Counted from the first letter of the stretch, positions 26,532 to 36,487 are shown. The stretch is 64,000 nucleotides of DNA from an uncultured Opitutia bacterium (GCA_903902745.1 CAIUWA010000016.1:62001-126000); one strand, 5' to 3'. Program-made: numbers and translations. Notes: generated by a model from the sequence alone, not told the origin.

Positions 26532-27869
26532 TCATTGCATCGCGCCCGTGCGGGGCAGGGATATCGCCGCGCCGCTTTGGGCGCGATAGAGCTCGCGGCG
26601 GAGCCAGTCGAGCGCCGCGTTCACAGCGCGCGATTTCACGGCCTGGCGCGGGCCGGGATAACTGAGCTTCTTGGACCACACGCCATGCGGCGCATGGAGC
26701 GCGATGAACATGGTGCCGACCGGGTTGGCGCCGGCGCCTTCCATCGCGCCCGCACCCGCAAAGCCGGTCACCGCAAGCGCGTAATCCGCCCCGAGCCTTT
26801 CCGCCGCGCCCGTCGCGATCGCCACCGCGCCCTCGGCGCTCACCGCCCCGTGCTGCAGGAGCAGGCACTCCGGGACATCCAGCAACTCCATCTTCGCGTC
26901 GTTGGAACAGCACACGACGCCGCCCGCGAAAAACTTGCAGGCCCCGCCGACCTCCGTGAACGCGTTGGCCAGCAGGCCGCCGGTCGCCGTCTCGACCACG
27001 GCGAGTTTCTTGTCCTGCAGCCGCAGGAGGTCGGCGCAGACTTTCGCCATCGAGTCGTGCCCGTAGCACAGAAAATCCTCCCCCAGCAGCTGCGCACACT
27101 CGGCGGCCACGGCCTCGATCTGCGCGTGGGAATATTTTTCCTGCGGTGAGCTTACCCGGCAGTCCACCTGCCCCTGGTGGGCGCAGAAGGCGATGCTGAG
27201 GGCATCGCCATGGCGGTCAAAGACCGGCTGGAGCTTCGTCTCGAGCAGCGATTCGCCAATCCCCGCGGAGCGGATCTGCACATAGGCCTCGCGCCCGAGG
27301 AGGAGGCCGCGCGCCGCGAGTCGCGGGATCACCTGCTCGATGAACATCGGCTGCAGCTCGTTCGGCGGCCCGGGCAGCATGCAGAGGATCTTGCCGTCCT
27401 GCTCGACCCAGAGTCCGGGAGCGGTGCCGTTGGCATTCGGCAGCACTTCGCCCCGTTCAAACCGGTAGGCCTGCTTGAGATTGTTCGCCGTGGGCACGCG
27501 GCCAAATTGCGCGAAACGCTCGGTGATCGCCTTCTCCGTCGCCGGATCGAACACCAGCTTCTGCCCCAGCACCGCCGCCAGCACCTCCCGCGTGCGGTCG
27601 TCACACGTCGGGCCCAGCCCGCCGGTGGTGATCACCACGTCCGCCGCGGCCCAGCTCTCGCGAAATTGCCGCTCGATGGCCTCGGCCTCGTCGGTGATGG
27701 TCACGTTGCGCCCGAGCATCACGCCGCGGCGGCCGAGCTGCGCCCCGATGAACGTGAGGTGGCCGTTCGCCGTCAGCCCCAGCAGCAGTTCGTCCCCGAG
27801 CGTAAGCAGCTCGTAACGGATGGGATGAAGAGATGCGGGCGGGGTGCCGCTGGTGCCGGGTGAAGCCAT
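26532..27869 (-). CDS. cinA: CinA-family protein (nicotinamide-nucleotide amidase, MoCF + CinA domains)
   Basis: A 445-residue two-domain protein. The N-terminal COG1058 domain shows LTLGDELLLG, ADVVITTGGLGPTCDDRT and MLPGPPNELQPMF, as in MoaB/Mog-like folds, and acts as an ADP-ribose/pyrophosphatase module in studied relatives. The C-terminal COG1546 domain (from ~residue 290: VVETATGGLLANAFTEVGG, SAEGAVAIATGAAERLGADY, ALAVTGFAGAGAM) is the NMN deamidase module, with the TATGG segment holding the catalytic Ser/Thr region (Thr-Gly-Gly here in place of the more usual Ser-Gly). It recycles NMN in NAD metabolism. It is convergent with purC and divergent from uvrC. Confidence 0.9.
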   Translation of the reverse strand: MASPGTSGTPPASLHPIRYELLTLGDELLLGLTANGHLTFIGAQLGRRGVMLGRNVTITDEAEAIERQFRESWAAADVVITTGGLGPTCDDRTREVLAAVLGQKLVFDPATEKAITERFAQFGRVPTANNLKQAYRFERGEVLPNANGTAPGLWVEQDGKILCMLPGPPNELQPMFIEQVIPRLAARGLLLGREAYVQIRSAGIGESLLETKLQPVFDRHGDALSIAFCAHQGQVDCRVSSPQEKYSHAQIEAVAAECAQLLGEDFLCYGHDSMAKVCADLLRLQDKKLAVVETATGGLLANAFTEVGGACKFFAGGVVCCSNDAKMELLDVPECLLLQHGAVSAEGAVAIATGAAERLGADYALAVTGFAGAGAMEGAGANPVGTMFIALHAPHGVWSKKLSYPGPRQAVKSRAVNAALDWLRRELYRAQSGAAISLPRTGAMQ

Positions 27870-27923
27870 ACTTGCGAGCCGGGAGAATAGGCGGATTCCG
27901 GGGAAATGCCAGCCGGAGGACGG

Positions 27924-28089
27924 ATGAAAGGCTGAAAAACTGAAACGCTGAAAGCTGAAAGCTGAAACCCGAAGCCGGACTGTGGAACTGAAGAGGAAAG
28001 CTGAAAGGCTGACATGATGAAATTTGCGGGAAGGCGACAGGGACCGCTGCGGATTTCAGCGTTTCAGCTTTTCAGTTTTTCAGCTTTTA
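27924..28089. repeat. CTGAAA-type inverted arms (family A, copy 8)
   Basis: Left arms 27,924-27,968 and 27,996-28,023; right arm 28,053-28,089, which ends two bases before the uvrC ribosome binding site. It occupies the whole divergent spacer between cinA and uvrC, so any promoters must overlap it. Confidence 0.85.
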
Positions 28090-28098
28090 TGGGAGAAC

Positions 28099-29568
28099 AT
28101 GAGCGAATCTCCCTCCCTCAAGGAAAAGGTCCGCCACCTGCCCGACCGGCCGGGGGTCTACCTGATGAAGGACCGGCTGGGGCGCATCATCTACGTCGGC
28201 AAGGCCAAGAGCCTGAAGCGGCGGGTCTCGTCCTATTTCCAGCCTTCGCGCGCCTTCACGCGGCAGCAGCCGAAAATCCGGGCACTGATTGAGATGATCG
28301 CCAGCTTCGACACCATCGAGGTCAAGTCCGAGCCCGAGGCCCTGCTCCTCGAGGGCAAGCTCATCAAGCAATGGCGGCCGCGCTACAACACCGACTTCAC
28401 CGACGACAAGCGCTTCCTGCTGGTGCGGGTGGACCCCGGCGAGGAACTGCCGCGGTTCCGGCTTACGCGCATCAAGAAGGACGACCGCTCGCGCTACTTC
28501 GGTCCGTTCGCGCACAGCGGACTGCTGCGCAAGACCCTGGCCCGGATGCGGCAGCAATTCGGCGTCCTGCTCGCGGACGCCACGCCGCGGAAGCTCCCCG
28601 ATGGCACGTGGCAGCTCTATGACGACGTGCGGCAGGAGCTCTACAGCTTTCCCCACGCGGTCGGAGCGGAGGAATACCGCCGCCGCGTGGACAACGCCTG
28701 CGCCTTCCTGGAGGGCAAGTCGCGCGAGTGGCTGGAGACCCTGCGAGCCGAGATGTCGGCCGCGGCGGCGCGGCAGGCCTTCGAGAAGGCGGCCGAGCTG
28801 CGCGACGTGGTGTTCGCCCTCGAGGAAACACTCGCCAAGACCCGACGCTTCGAACGCACCGACCCGACGCGGCCCGACGGAACCGCGGCGGCGCTCCATG
28901 CGCTGCAGCAGGCGCTCGGCCTCGACGGCCCGCCGCGGACGATGGAGTGCTTCGACATCTCGCACATCTCGGGGACGTTTGTCGTCGCGTCGATGGTGCA
29001 CTTCGCGGACGGGCGGCCCGACAAGGACCAGTACCGGCGCTTCCAGATCAAGAGCTTCATCGGCAACGACGACTTCCGCGCGATGGAGGAAGTCGTGGGC
29101 CGCCGCTACCGCCGGCTCGTGGCCGAGCGGAAGCAATTTCCCGACCTCGTGGTGATCGACGGCGGGCGCGGCCAGGTCGGCGCGGCGCTGAAAGCCTTCG
29201 TGGGCCTGGAGTGCATGCCGCCCGCGCTTATCGGCCTGGCGAAGAAGGAGGAGACAATCATTTTTCCCGATGGGCGTGCTCCCCTCCGGCTGCCGCTCGC
29301 GCACCCCGGCCTGCAGCTCCTGCAGCGCCTGCGCGACGAGGCGCACCGTTTTGCCAACACCTACAATGCGGACCTGCGCTCCCGGAAAATCCGCGAGAGT
29401 GTGCTCGACGACCTGCCCGGCCTCGGCCCGGTGCGCCGCGCCGCGCTGCTCGCGCATTTCGGCGGCATTGAGCGCCTGCGCGCCGCGAACGCCGTGGCCC
29501 TCCGGGAAGTTCCCGGCTTCGGCCCGAAGCTCGCGGCGGAACTGCACGCGTTCCTCGCGAAGTCGTAG
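28099..29568 (+). CDS. uvrC: Excinuclease ABC subunit C, compact form
   Basis: Makes the two incisions in nucleotide excision repair together with UvrA and UvrB (cytoplasm). Domains in order: GIY-YIG nuclease (PGVYLMKDRLGRIIYVGKAK, residues ~18-37), a UVR motif (RQAFEKAAELRDVVFALEE), the RNase H-like 3'-side nuclease (ECFDISHISGTFVVASMVHF, LVVIDGGRGQVGAAL, with the metal-binding Asp residues), and a tandem helix-hairpin-helix end (LPGLGPVRRAALLAHFGG, VPGFGPKLAAEL). ATG 28,099 is fixed by GGGAG at 28,091; 25 upstream codons read repeat. At 489 residues it is ~120 shorter than E. coli UvrC, with the loss in the linkers between domains rather than in catalytic parts. Confidence 0.93.
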   Translation: MSESPSLKEKVRHLPDRPGVYLMKDRLGRIIYVGKAKSLKRRVSSYFQPSRAFTRQQPKIRALIEMIASFDTIEVKSEPEALLLEGKLIKQWRPRYNTDFTDDKRFLLVRVDPGEELPRFRLTRIKKDDRSRYFGPFAHSGLLRKTLARMRQQFGVLLADATPRKLPDGTWQLYDDVRQELYSFPHAVGAEEYRRRVDNACAFLEGKSREWLETLRAEMSAAAARQAFEKAAELRDVVFALEETLAKTRRFERTDPTRPDGTAAALHALQQALGLDGPPRTMECFDISHISGTFVVASMVHFADGRPDKDQYRRFQIKSFIGNDDFRAMEEVVGRRYRRLVAERKQFPDLVVIDGGRGQVGAALKAFVGLECMPPALIGLAKKEETIIFPDGRAPLRLPLAHPGLQLLQRLRDEAHRFANTYNADLRSRKIRESVLDDLPGLGPVRRAALLAHFGGIERLRAANAVALREVPGFGPKLAAELHAFLAKS

Positions 29569-29572
29569 TGCA

Positions 29573-29655
29573 AAAACTGACACGCTGAAATTTGAACCCC
29601 GGCCGTCGCCGCTTCGGGATTTCAGTTTGTCAGCTTGTCAGTTTTTCACCTTTTC
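29573..29655. repeat. CTGAAA-type inverted arms (family A, copy 9)
   Basis: Left arm 29,573-29,592 and right arm 29,618-29,655 (TTTCAGTTTGTCAGCTTGTC). It fills the gap between the convergent uvrC and SDR genes, a place where a bidirectional terminator would be expected. Confidence 0.85.
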
Positions 29656-29659
29656 GCCC

Positions 29660-30529
29660 TCACGCCTTCCGCAAGCGCACCAGATAATCGATGGCGCGCA
29701 CGGGCAGCAGCCACTTGAGCAGCAGAAATAGTTTGGCATGAGCCGGGGCCGCGTAGTGCGAGCGCGGGCGCGCTGCCGTGAGCGCGCGCTCCACCAGTCG
29801 CGCGATGTCATCGCCCGTGCCAATGAACGGTTCCAGACGACCGAAGCCGCGATGGTAGTTTTCAAAGTACGGCGCGTAGGGCCCGGTGCCGGCCATGACG
29901 GTTTCCGAGGCGTGGTCGGCCGACTGGACGAACTCGGTCGAAATGAGCCCCGGCCGGATCAGCACCACGTCGAGGCCAAAGACCTTAAGTTCACCGCGCA
30001 ACCCGTCGGTGATGGCCTCCAGCGCGTGCTTGGTGGAATCATAAACCGACGACAGCGGCCGGGAAATGCGACCGGCCACCGAGCCAATGTTGATGATCCG
30101 GCCCCGGTTTCCTCGCCGGGCCGGATCGGGTCGCTGATCGCGCATCACGGGAATCACCAGCTGGGTAAGCGCAATGAGCGAAAACAGATTGGTCTCAAAA
30201 TTCCGGCGGATGAGCTCGACCGGTACCCGTTCCACCGGCCCGCGCGTGCCGTAGCCGGCATTGTTCACGAGCGCATCGATCCGCCCGAACTTTTCCTGCG
30301 CCGTCCCGACCAGTTTCTGGCGGTCCGCTTCGCTCGTCACATCGCCGGCCACTGCCAGCACCCGGGCACCCGACGGGTCAAGTTCGCGGGCCAGGGCTTC
30401 GAGCCGGTCGCCCCGCCGCGCGGAAAGGACCAGCCTTGCCCCGCCCCGCGCGAGCCGCCGGGCCGCCGCCTCGCCGATGCCGGACGAGGCCCCGGTGATG
30501 ATGACAACCTGGTCGGTGAGCGAGGGCAT
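29660..30529 (-). CDS. SDR-family oxidoreductase
   Basis: A 289-residue classical short-chain dehydrogenase. Rossmann motif VVIITGASSGIGEAAARRLA at residues 9-28, LVLSARRGDRL (an Arg after the second strand favours NADP), the NNAG motif in IDALVNNAGYG, Ser in INIGSVAG and the catalytic YDSTKHA (Y-x-x-x-K), then IRPGLISTEF. The C-terminal ~80 residues (FENYHRGFGRLEPFIG, ARLVERAL) resemble short-chain reductases acting on lipids or retinol-like alcohols. Substrate cannot be inferred. It reads toward uvrC, with its start next to a repeat pair and the large surface-protein gene beyond. Confidence 0.88.
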   Translation of the reverse strand: MPSLTDQVVIITGASSGIGEAAARRLARGGARLVLSARRGDRLEALARELDPSGARVLAVAGDVTSEADRQKLVGTAQEKFGRIDALVNNAGYGTRGPVERVPVELIRRNFETNLFSLIALTQLVIPVMRDQRPDPARRGNRGRIINIGSVAGRISRPLSSVYDSTKHALEAITDGLRGELKVFGLDVVLIRPGLISTEFVQSADHASETVMAGTGPYAPYFENYHRGFGRLEPFIGTGDDIARLVERALTAARPRSHYAAPAHAKLFLLLKWLLPVRAIDYLVRLRKA

Positions 30530-30540
30530 GGGCGAGAGTC

Positions 30541-30624
30541 AGATGATCAGATGGGCGGATGATCCGAGAATCGGAAGATCTGGCCTGCTGCCATTCTGAT
30601 CATCCGGCCATCCGATCATCCGGT
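30541..30624. repeat. GATGATCCG-type inverted arms (family H)
   Basis: Left arm 30,541-30,563 (AGATGATCAGATGGGCGGAT) and right arm 30,595-30,624 (GATCATCCGGCCATCCGATC). They lie between the SDR start and the end of the delta-60 gene. Confidence 0.75.
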
Positions 30625-30640
30625 CCTCCCGTCCCGCGCA

Positions 30641-33600
30641 TCAGGGCAATTCGTAAAGCTCGATGAGGCCCGAACCCGTGGTGTTGTTCACCCCGTTGAC
30701 CTGCACCGTGTAAAGTCCCGGCGAGAGCGTGACGATCACGACGGCATCCTTGCCATTGGCATCAAGCGCGAAGGCGCCGACCGACGCCGAGAGCGCGGCG
30801 ATTGTGCTGCCATCCGCCGCCGGCTGGCTGGCATCCACGGTCAGCGGTGTCGTCCAGTTGTCGTTCTGCGCGATCAGCCGGCCCGTGGCATCGTAAACGC
30901 CCACCACGGAGTCGCGCAGGGCGTCCGTGACCGCGTAGCCCAGCAAGCCCGGACCAATGCCGCGCACGAGGAGACGCTTCGGCGTCGTGCCGTTGATGAC
31001 AAAACCGGCGATGAGCGGGTTGTCTCCCCCGGAGGAAGGACCGCGGGCGGACATGTTGCCAAACCGCGCCGTCTCGGTGGACTGGCTGCTGCCCGCATCA
31101 TAAACCTCCGCCAAGGCCACCCCACTGGCCCCGGGGCTGGCGACCACCTGGACCGTATAGGCGCCGGGCACGAGGGTCGCCACGATGGCGGCATCCGCAC
31201 TGCCGGAAGCAAAGGGGAACGCGCCGGTGCGCTCAAACGCCGCCGCGAGGCTGCTGTTGTTGGCCCAGCCGTCGTTGGCGAGCAGCAGCTGCCCGGCCGC
31301 GTTGAAGAGCCGGAGATGGGGCGCCGCGAGCACGTTTGCCACCTGATAGGCGCTCAAACCGGGCCCCACCGCGCGCAGAAGAACCGTCTTGGCTTCCGTG
31401 CCGGTGACCACAAAGCCGACGAAGATCGGGTGGCCGTCGCTGACCAGGGCCCGAATGGATGTATTGACCGGGCGGGTGCGCGCCGCGTCCGCCGCCGCTC
31501 CATAGACCAGAGTCTGCGTGGTTGCAGTGGTACCCGAGGCACTGAGGGCGTTGACCGTGACGCTATAGGTGCCAGACGACGCCGCGCCGTAAATCATCCC
31601 GGTGACCGGATCGATGCTCAAGCCCGCCGGCAGGCCGACGGCGCTGTATTGCACCGACCCGCTGGGGCTGGAGGGCACGCCGCTGTCGGTCGCCGCGCCG
31701 GTCAGGCCCAGCGGCGAGAAAAATTTCTGCACTGCCTCAATCAGACCGGATGAACTGTATTGCGAGGAAGTTAAGGCCGCGCGGGCGCGGACGAAAAATG
31801 CCGTTGTCTTGGGCAGGGCACTGGAGCCGAGCTGCCATGTGCCCGTGGATCCAACGCGGCCGGCCTGGCCCACTGCGGTCCAGGTGTCTCCGTCCGACGA
31901 TTGCTCAAAGGTCACCCAGGCGAGCTCGGGTGAACTGCCGCCACGGGTCCAGGTCAGGGTCGCGCGATCACTCGACAGCGTGAGGGCTTGCGTGGCGGGC
32001 GCCGTGGCGGAAAGCCGGGCGAAGCGATAGCGCGCCTGGCCGCCCACCCGGGCAAAGGCGCCGCCAATCAATGGCTTGCCATCCGGCTGCACCAGCAGTG
32101 CCGACACCTCGGCATCGGCCGCGGGGTCAAAGGCGGCATCGACGGCGCCGCTCGACCCGGTCACTCGGGCCAGATAGTTGCGCGCGGTGCCACCCATCGT
32201 GGTGAACGCACCCGCCGCGATGACCTGTCCATCCGCCTGCAACGCCAGGCCGTTGACCGTGCCATTGGCATTGGGATTGAAGGAGCCATCCACGGCGCCA
32301 CTGGCGCTGAGGCGGGCCACGCGGTTGCGGGACGTCCCGTTGATGCTGGTGAAGGCACCGGCCGCCACGACGCTGCCGTCCGGCTGCACGAGCAGGGCGT
32401 AGACGGAATCGCTCGCGCTGGGATTAAAGGTGCTGTCCAGCGTGCCATCGGCATTGATCCGCGCGAGGCGGCTGCGCGCCGTTCCCCCCATGGACGTGAA
32501 CGCACCGCCGACCACGATCTTGCCGTCCGCCTGCAGGGCCAGGGCATAGACCTGATCGCTGGCATTCGGATTGAAGGTGGTATCGAGCGAACCGTCCGTG
32601 TTGAAGCGGGCGAGGCGGTTGCGCGTGGTTCCGGCCATGGTGGTGAAGGCACCGCCGACCAGCACCTTGCCGTCCGGCTGCACCGCGATGGCATTGACCA
32701 CGCCGTTCGGATTCGGCTGGAAAGCGCCGTTCGCGTTGCCGTCCTCATTGAGCAGGGCCAGGTTGGCGACGACCGAGCCACTCACGTGGCTGAACGTGCC
32801 ACCGACCATGATCACGCCGTAAGGCTTCAGGCCGGAGAAAACTCCGCCCACCAGGATCGAGCCGTCGGTTTGCACGGCGACGGTGTCGATCTGGCCGTCA
32901 AAGTTCGGATCGAAGGTGGTGTCGAGCGTGGCGTTGCTGTTGAGCCGCGCGAGATTGTTGCGGGTGACCCCCGCGACACTTGAAAAGCCGCCGGCAATCA
33001 GGAACTGCCCGCTGGGGAGCACCACGATGCTGTTGATCCCGCCATTGACGCTCACATCAAAACCGGGGTCGTTCCCCCCGCCGGGGAGAACCCGGTTGAC
33101 GCCGAGGCGGTTCCAGCCGCCGACCAAGCTGAAAGAGCCGCCCATGAGAATGTTGCCGTCGGCCTGCACCTTGATCGTCAGCACGGGGCCGTTGGCGTTG
33201 GGATCGAACCCGGCATCGATGGTGCCGTCGGTATTCAGTCGGCCGATGTGGTTGCGGGTGACGCCCTGCAAAAGGGTGAACAAGCCGCCAACCAGGAGCT
33301 TGCCGTCCGCTTGCGCCACCAGGGTGACGACGTGATCGTTCGCCGTGGCGGTGTAGGTCGTGTCGATCGTGCCGTCCGCATTCAAACGAGACAGGCGGGA
33401 AGCAGGGGTCACTGCGGCGGCCCCGTTGGGCTGCAGGGTGACAAACGATCCGCCCACGATGATCTTGCCGTCGGACTGGAGCACCATCGCATTGACCTGG
33501 TCGTTGGCATTGGGATCGAAACTGGCGTCGACCGTGGCATCGGCGTTGAGCCGGGCAAGGTGGTTGCGGACGGTCGGCGAACCATCCCCATTGGGCTGCA

Positions 33601-36487
33601 GCGCGGTAAAAACCCCGCCGATGAGAATCTTGCCGTCCGGCTGCACCAGGATGGTATTCACCTGGCCGTTGGGATTGGGATTAAAACTGGTATCGAGGGT
33701 GCCATCCGCCTTGACGCGGATCAGGTTGCCATTCGTCGCCCCGCTCAGATTCGTGAACGACCCGCCGAGCAAAACGCTGCCATCCGACTGGGTCGCGACC
33801 ACATTGACCTGTCCGACAAGCTGGAGATTGGCGCTGGGCTTGAAACTGCTGCGGGGCAGTCCATCGCTGCCGAGCCAGGCGAAGGCGTTGCCCTGGGTGA
33901 CCACGGCGCCCCTGTTGGTCTGCACCCCGATGGCGTTGATCTGTCCGTCCGCGCCCGGGTTGAACGTGGTATCGAGCGAACCGTCGGACTTGAAGCGAAC
34001 CAGATTGTCGCCCATCGAACCGGCGATTTTGCCAAAGAGGCCGCCGAGAATGATTTTGCCGTCGGTCTGCAGCGCCAGGGCCTTGACCAGGCTGCCCGCC
34101 GCATTCGCGAAGGTCGGATCATAGCTGCTGTCGAGCGAGCCGTCGACATTCAAGCGCGCCAGATGCGTGCGCGCGACCACGTTCGTGGAGCCAATCGGCT
34201 GCAGGAAGTTGAAAGCCCCGCCAATGAGAACCTTGCCGTCCGCCTGCACCGAGATGACATTCACGGCTCCGCCGGTCTGGGCGTTGAACCCGGTGTCCAC
34301 GGTGCCGTCGGTATTCACCCGGGCGAAATAGGTGCGGGCCACCGTGTCGGCCGCCCCGTTGGGATTCAGGGTGAGGAATCCGCCACCGAAGAGAATCTTG
34401 CCATCCGGCTGTATCCCGACCGCGCGCACTTCGCCGCCAGCCGTCGGATAGAAGGCCGTGTCGACGGAACCGTTCGTGTTCAAACGGGCGATGCGGCTGC
34501 GCAGGACGGGGGCGACCAGGGGATTCGGCTCCAGCTGGGTGAAAATCCCGCCGATCACGATCTTGCCGTCGGCCTGGACCGCGATGGCCTCGATCTTGTT
34601 GTCCGGACCGGCGCTGAAAGTGGTGTCAACCACGCCGGCGGCGGAGAGCCGGATGATGAAACTCTGCGCGGTCGCAAAGAGGGCGCCGTTGGATTGCAAC
34701 GCGATGAAGTTGCCGGCGACGATCATCTTGCCGTCCGACAGGATTTTCAGCGCCAGAACCTCACCGTTGAAGAGCGGGGTGAAGGTGGTGTCGAGCGTGC
34801 CGTCCACATTCAACCGCGCGAGACTGCCTCGCGCCGTCACCGTGGCCGCCCCGTTGGGCTGCAAACCGGCGAAATAGCCGCCGATGATAATTTTGCCATC
34901 GGACTGGATCCCGATCGTGGCCACCGCGCCGTTGGGACTGGGATCAAAGCTGGTGTCGACGGAACCGTCGGCGTTGAGCCGGGCGAAGCTGTTGCGCGTC
35001 AGTCCGCCGACCGTGTTGAAGGCTCCTCCCACGAGAATCTTGCCATCCGACTGCACCGCCAGCGCGGAAACCGCGCCGTTGATGTTGGGGTTGAAACTGC
35101 CGTCAATGGTCCCGTCGGCGTTGCTGCGCGCGATGTTGTTGCGCGCGAGTCCACCGACACTCGAAAACGCCCCGCCGAAAACAACTTTGCCGTCGGACTG
35201 GGTCGCGATGGCCCCAATCCGGCCGCTGATGTTGGGGTCGAAATTGGAGTCGGGCGTGCCGTCGCTCTGCAACCGCGCGAGATGGTTGCGCGTGGAGGGA
35301 TTCGCCCCGAAGGGACGCAGCTGGATGAAGTTGCCGCCAATCACAATCTTGCCGTCGGGCTGCGTCGCAATGGCGTTGACCACGTAATTGACCCCGGAGT
35401 CGAACGTCCCGTCGAGCAGGCCGTTGCCATCGAGGCGGGCGAGGTAGCTGCGACCGCCGCCGCCGATGCTGGAAAACAGGCCGCCCACCAGCACGCCACC
35501 GTCTGCCTGGAGGGCGAGCGCCGTGATGTTGGCGGTGGCCCGCGGGTTGAAAGTCGTGTCCACCGAACCATCCAGGTTGAGCCGGGCCAGGTTGCTGCGG
35601 GAAAGCGCGGGATCGAGGCCGTTGGGCGCGATGGTTGAGAAAAATCCGCCCATCAGGATTTCGCCATCGGGCTGGATCGCCAGGACCATCACGCTGGCGT
35701 TGGTGTTCGGGTCGAAGCCGGCATCAATCGAACCGTTGGCATTCAGCCGGGCGATATGGTTGCGCGTGGTTGCGTCGCCCGAGGGTTGCAGGGTCGTGAA
35801 CTGGCCGCCGACCACGATTTTCGTGTCGGCCTGCACCGCGAGCGAGTAGACCGTGGAGTTGGCATTCGGGTTGAAGCCGGTGTCCAGCGAGCCGTCGGCA
35901 TTGAACCGGGCCAGGCGGTTGCGGACGGTCGCGGTGGACGCACCGGCCGGCACCACCGCCGTGAAGGCGCCGCCCACCACAATTTTCCCGTCGGCCTGCA
36001 GCGCCACGGCATTGATGGCCGGGGACGGCGTGTTGGCGAAGGTGTGGCTCAGGCTGGAATCGAGCGAGCCATCGGCATTGAGCCGGGCGAGGCAGGAGCG
36101 CGATGCTCCCCCCACGGACGTGAACACGCCGCCGATCACGATCTTGCCGTCCGGCTGCAACACCAGGGCGTTGATCTGGTTGTTCACGTTCGGGTTGAAG
36201 CTGGCGTCGAGCGAGCCGTCGGTATTGAGGCGCGCCAAGTTGTTGCGCGTGACGGCCGTGCCCGAGCCATTGGGCTGCAAAGTGGTGAATTTCCCGGCCA
36301 CCAGCACCTTGCCATCGGGCTGCACCACGAGGGCATAGACGATGCCGTTGACGTTCGGGTCGAAGCCGTCAGCGGCGGAGGGGGAAAAGCTTTGGGCCTG
36401 AATTGCCCGGGGCGCGATGGCCAGCAGGGCGGCGAGGACAAAAGTGAGACGGCACAGGCCCGAACGGAGCAGGGGAACAATTGACAT
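30641..36487 (-). CDS. Giant delta-60 repeat surface or secreted protein
   Basis: A 1948-residue exported protein; signal peptide from the ATG of MSIVPLLRSG, ending near RAIQAQ. Residues ~45-1500 are a tandem array of 28 recognisable delta-60 (TIGR02608) units with the core ALQPDGKILVGGAFT, then RNNLARLNADGSLDTTFNPN, mostly 45-55 residues each; such arrays are predicted propellers. One unit lacks its middle (GGVFSGLKPYG joined to VIMVGGTFSHVSG) and one is eroded (VQTNRGAVVTQGNAF). Then come an Ig-like putative domain (VGLPAGLSIDPVTGMIYGAA) and two C-terminal modules (FVVTGTEAKTVLLRAVGPGL, FVINGTTPKRLLVRGIGPGL) typical of Opitutus surface proteins. Probably extracellular; function unknown, possibly adhesion or matrix. 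Confidence 0.88.
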   Translation of the reverse strand: MSIVPLLRSGLCRLTFVLAALLAIAPRAIQAQSFSPSAADGFDPNVNGIVYALVVQPDGKVLVAGKFTTLQPNGSGTAVTRNNLARLNTDGSLDASFNPNVNNQINALVLQPDGKIVIGGVFTSVGGASRSCLARLNADGSLDSSLSHTFANTPSPAINAVALQADGKIVVGGAFTAVVPAGASTATVRNRLARFNADGSLDTGFNPNANSTVYSLAVQADTKIVVGGQFTTLQPSGDATTRNHIARLNANGSIDAGFDPNTNASVMVLAIQPDGEILMGGFFSTIAPNGLDPALSRSNLARLNLDGSVDTTFNPRATANITALALQADGGVLVGGLFSSIGGGGRSYLARLDGNGLLDGTFDSGVNYVVNAIATQPDGKIVIGGNFIQLRPFGANPSTRNHLARLQSDGTPDSNFDPNISGRIGAIATQSDGKVVFGGAFSSVGGLARNNIARSNADGTIDGSFNPNINGAVSALAVQSDGKILVGGAFNTVGGLTRNSFARLNADGSVDTSFDPSPNGAVATIGIQSDGKIIIGGYFAGLQPNGAATVTARGSLARLNVDGTLDTTFTPLFNGEVLALKILSDGKMIVAGNFIALQSNGALFATAQSFIIRLSAAGVVDTTFSAGPDNKIEAIAVQADGKIVIGGIFTQLEPNPLVAPVLRSRIARLNTNGSVDTAFYPTAGGEVRAVGIQPDGKILFGGGFLTLNPNGAADTVARTYFARVNTDGTVDTGFNAQTGGAVNVISVQADGKVLIGGAFNFLQPIGSTNVVARTHLARLNVDGSLDSSYDPTFANAAGSLVKALALQTDGKIILGGLFGKIAGSMGDNLVRFKSDGSLDTTFNPGADGQINAIGVQTNRGAVVTQGNAFAWLGSDGLPRSSFKPSANLQLVGQVNVVATQSDGSVLLGGSFTNLSGATNGNLIRVKADGTLDTSFNPNPNGQVNTILVQPDGKILIGGVFTALQPNGDGSPTVRNHLARLNADATVDASFDPNANDQVNAMVLQSDGKIIVGGSFVTLQPNGAAAVTPASRLSRLNADGTIDTTYTATANDHVVTLVAQADGKLLVGGLFTLLQGVTRNHIGRLNTDGTIDAGFDPNANGPVLTIKVQADGNILMGGSFSLVGGWNRLGVNRVLPGGGNDPGFDVSVNGGINSIVVLPSGQFLIAGGFSSVAGVTRNNLARLNSNATLDTTFDPNFDGQIDTVAVQTDGSILVGGVFSGLKPYGVIMVGGTFSHVSGSVVANLALLNEDGNANGAFQPNPNGVVNAIAVQPDGKVLVGGAFTTMAGTTRNRLARFNTDGSLDTTFNPNASDQVYALALQADGKIVVGGAFTSMGGTARSRLARINADGTLDSTFNPSASDSVYALLVQPDGSVVAAGAFTSINGTSRNRVARLSASGAVDGSFNPNANGTVNGLALQADGQVIAAGAFTTMGGTARNYLARVTGSSGAVDAAFDPAADAEVSALLVQPDGKPLIGGAFARVGGQARYRFARLSATAPATQALTLSSDRATLTWTRGGSSPELAWVTFEQSSDGDTWTAVGQAGRVGSTGTWQLGSSALPKTTAFFVRARAALTSSQYSSSGLIEAVQKFFSPLGLTGAATDSGVPSSPSGSVQYSAVGLPAGLSIDPVTGMIYGAASSGTYSVTVNALSASGTTATTQTLVYGAAADAARTRPVNTSIRALVSDGHPIFVGFVVTGTEAKTVLLRAVGPGLSAYQVANVLAAPHLRLFNAAGQLLLANDGWANNSSLAAAFERTGAFPFASGSADAAIVATLVPGAYTVQVVASPGASGVALAEVYDAGSSQSTETARFGNMSARGPSSGGDNPLIAGFVINGTTPKRLLVRGIGPGLLGYAVTDALRDSVVGVYDATGRLIAQNDNWTTPLTVDASQPAADGSTIAALSASVGAFALDANGKDAVVIVTLSPGLYTVQVNGVNNTTGSGLIELYELP

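Noticed and set aside
33248-35638. A 796-codon open frame on the plus strand inside the delta-60 gene
   Set aside because: It is the antisense of a repetitive high-GC gene and shows no domain, signal peptide or start context; such frames arise from codon bias.
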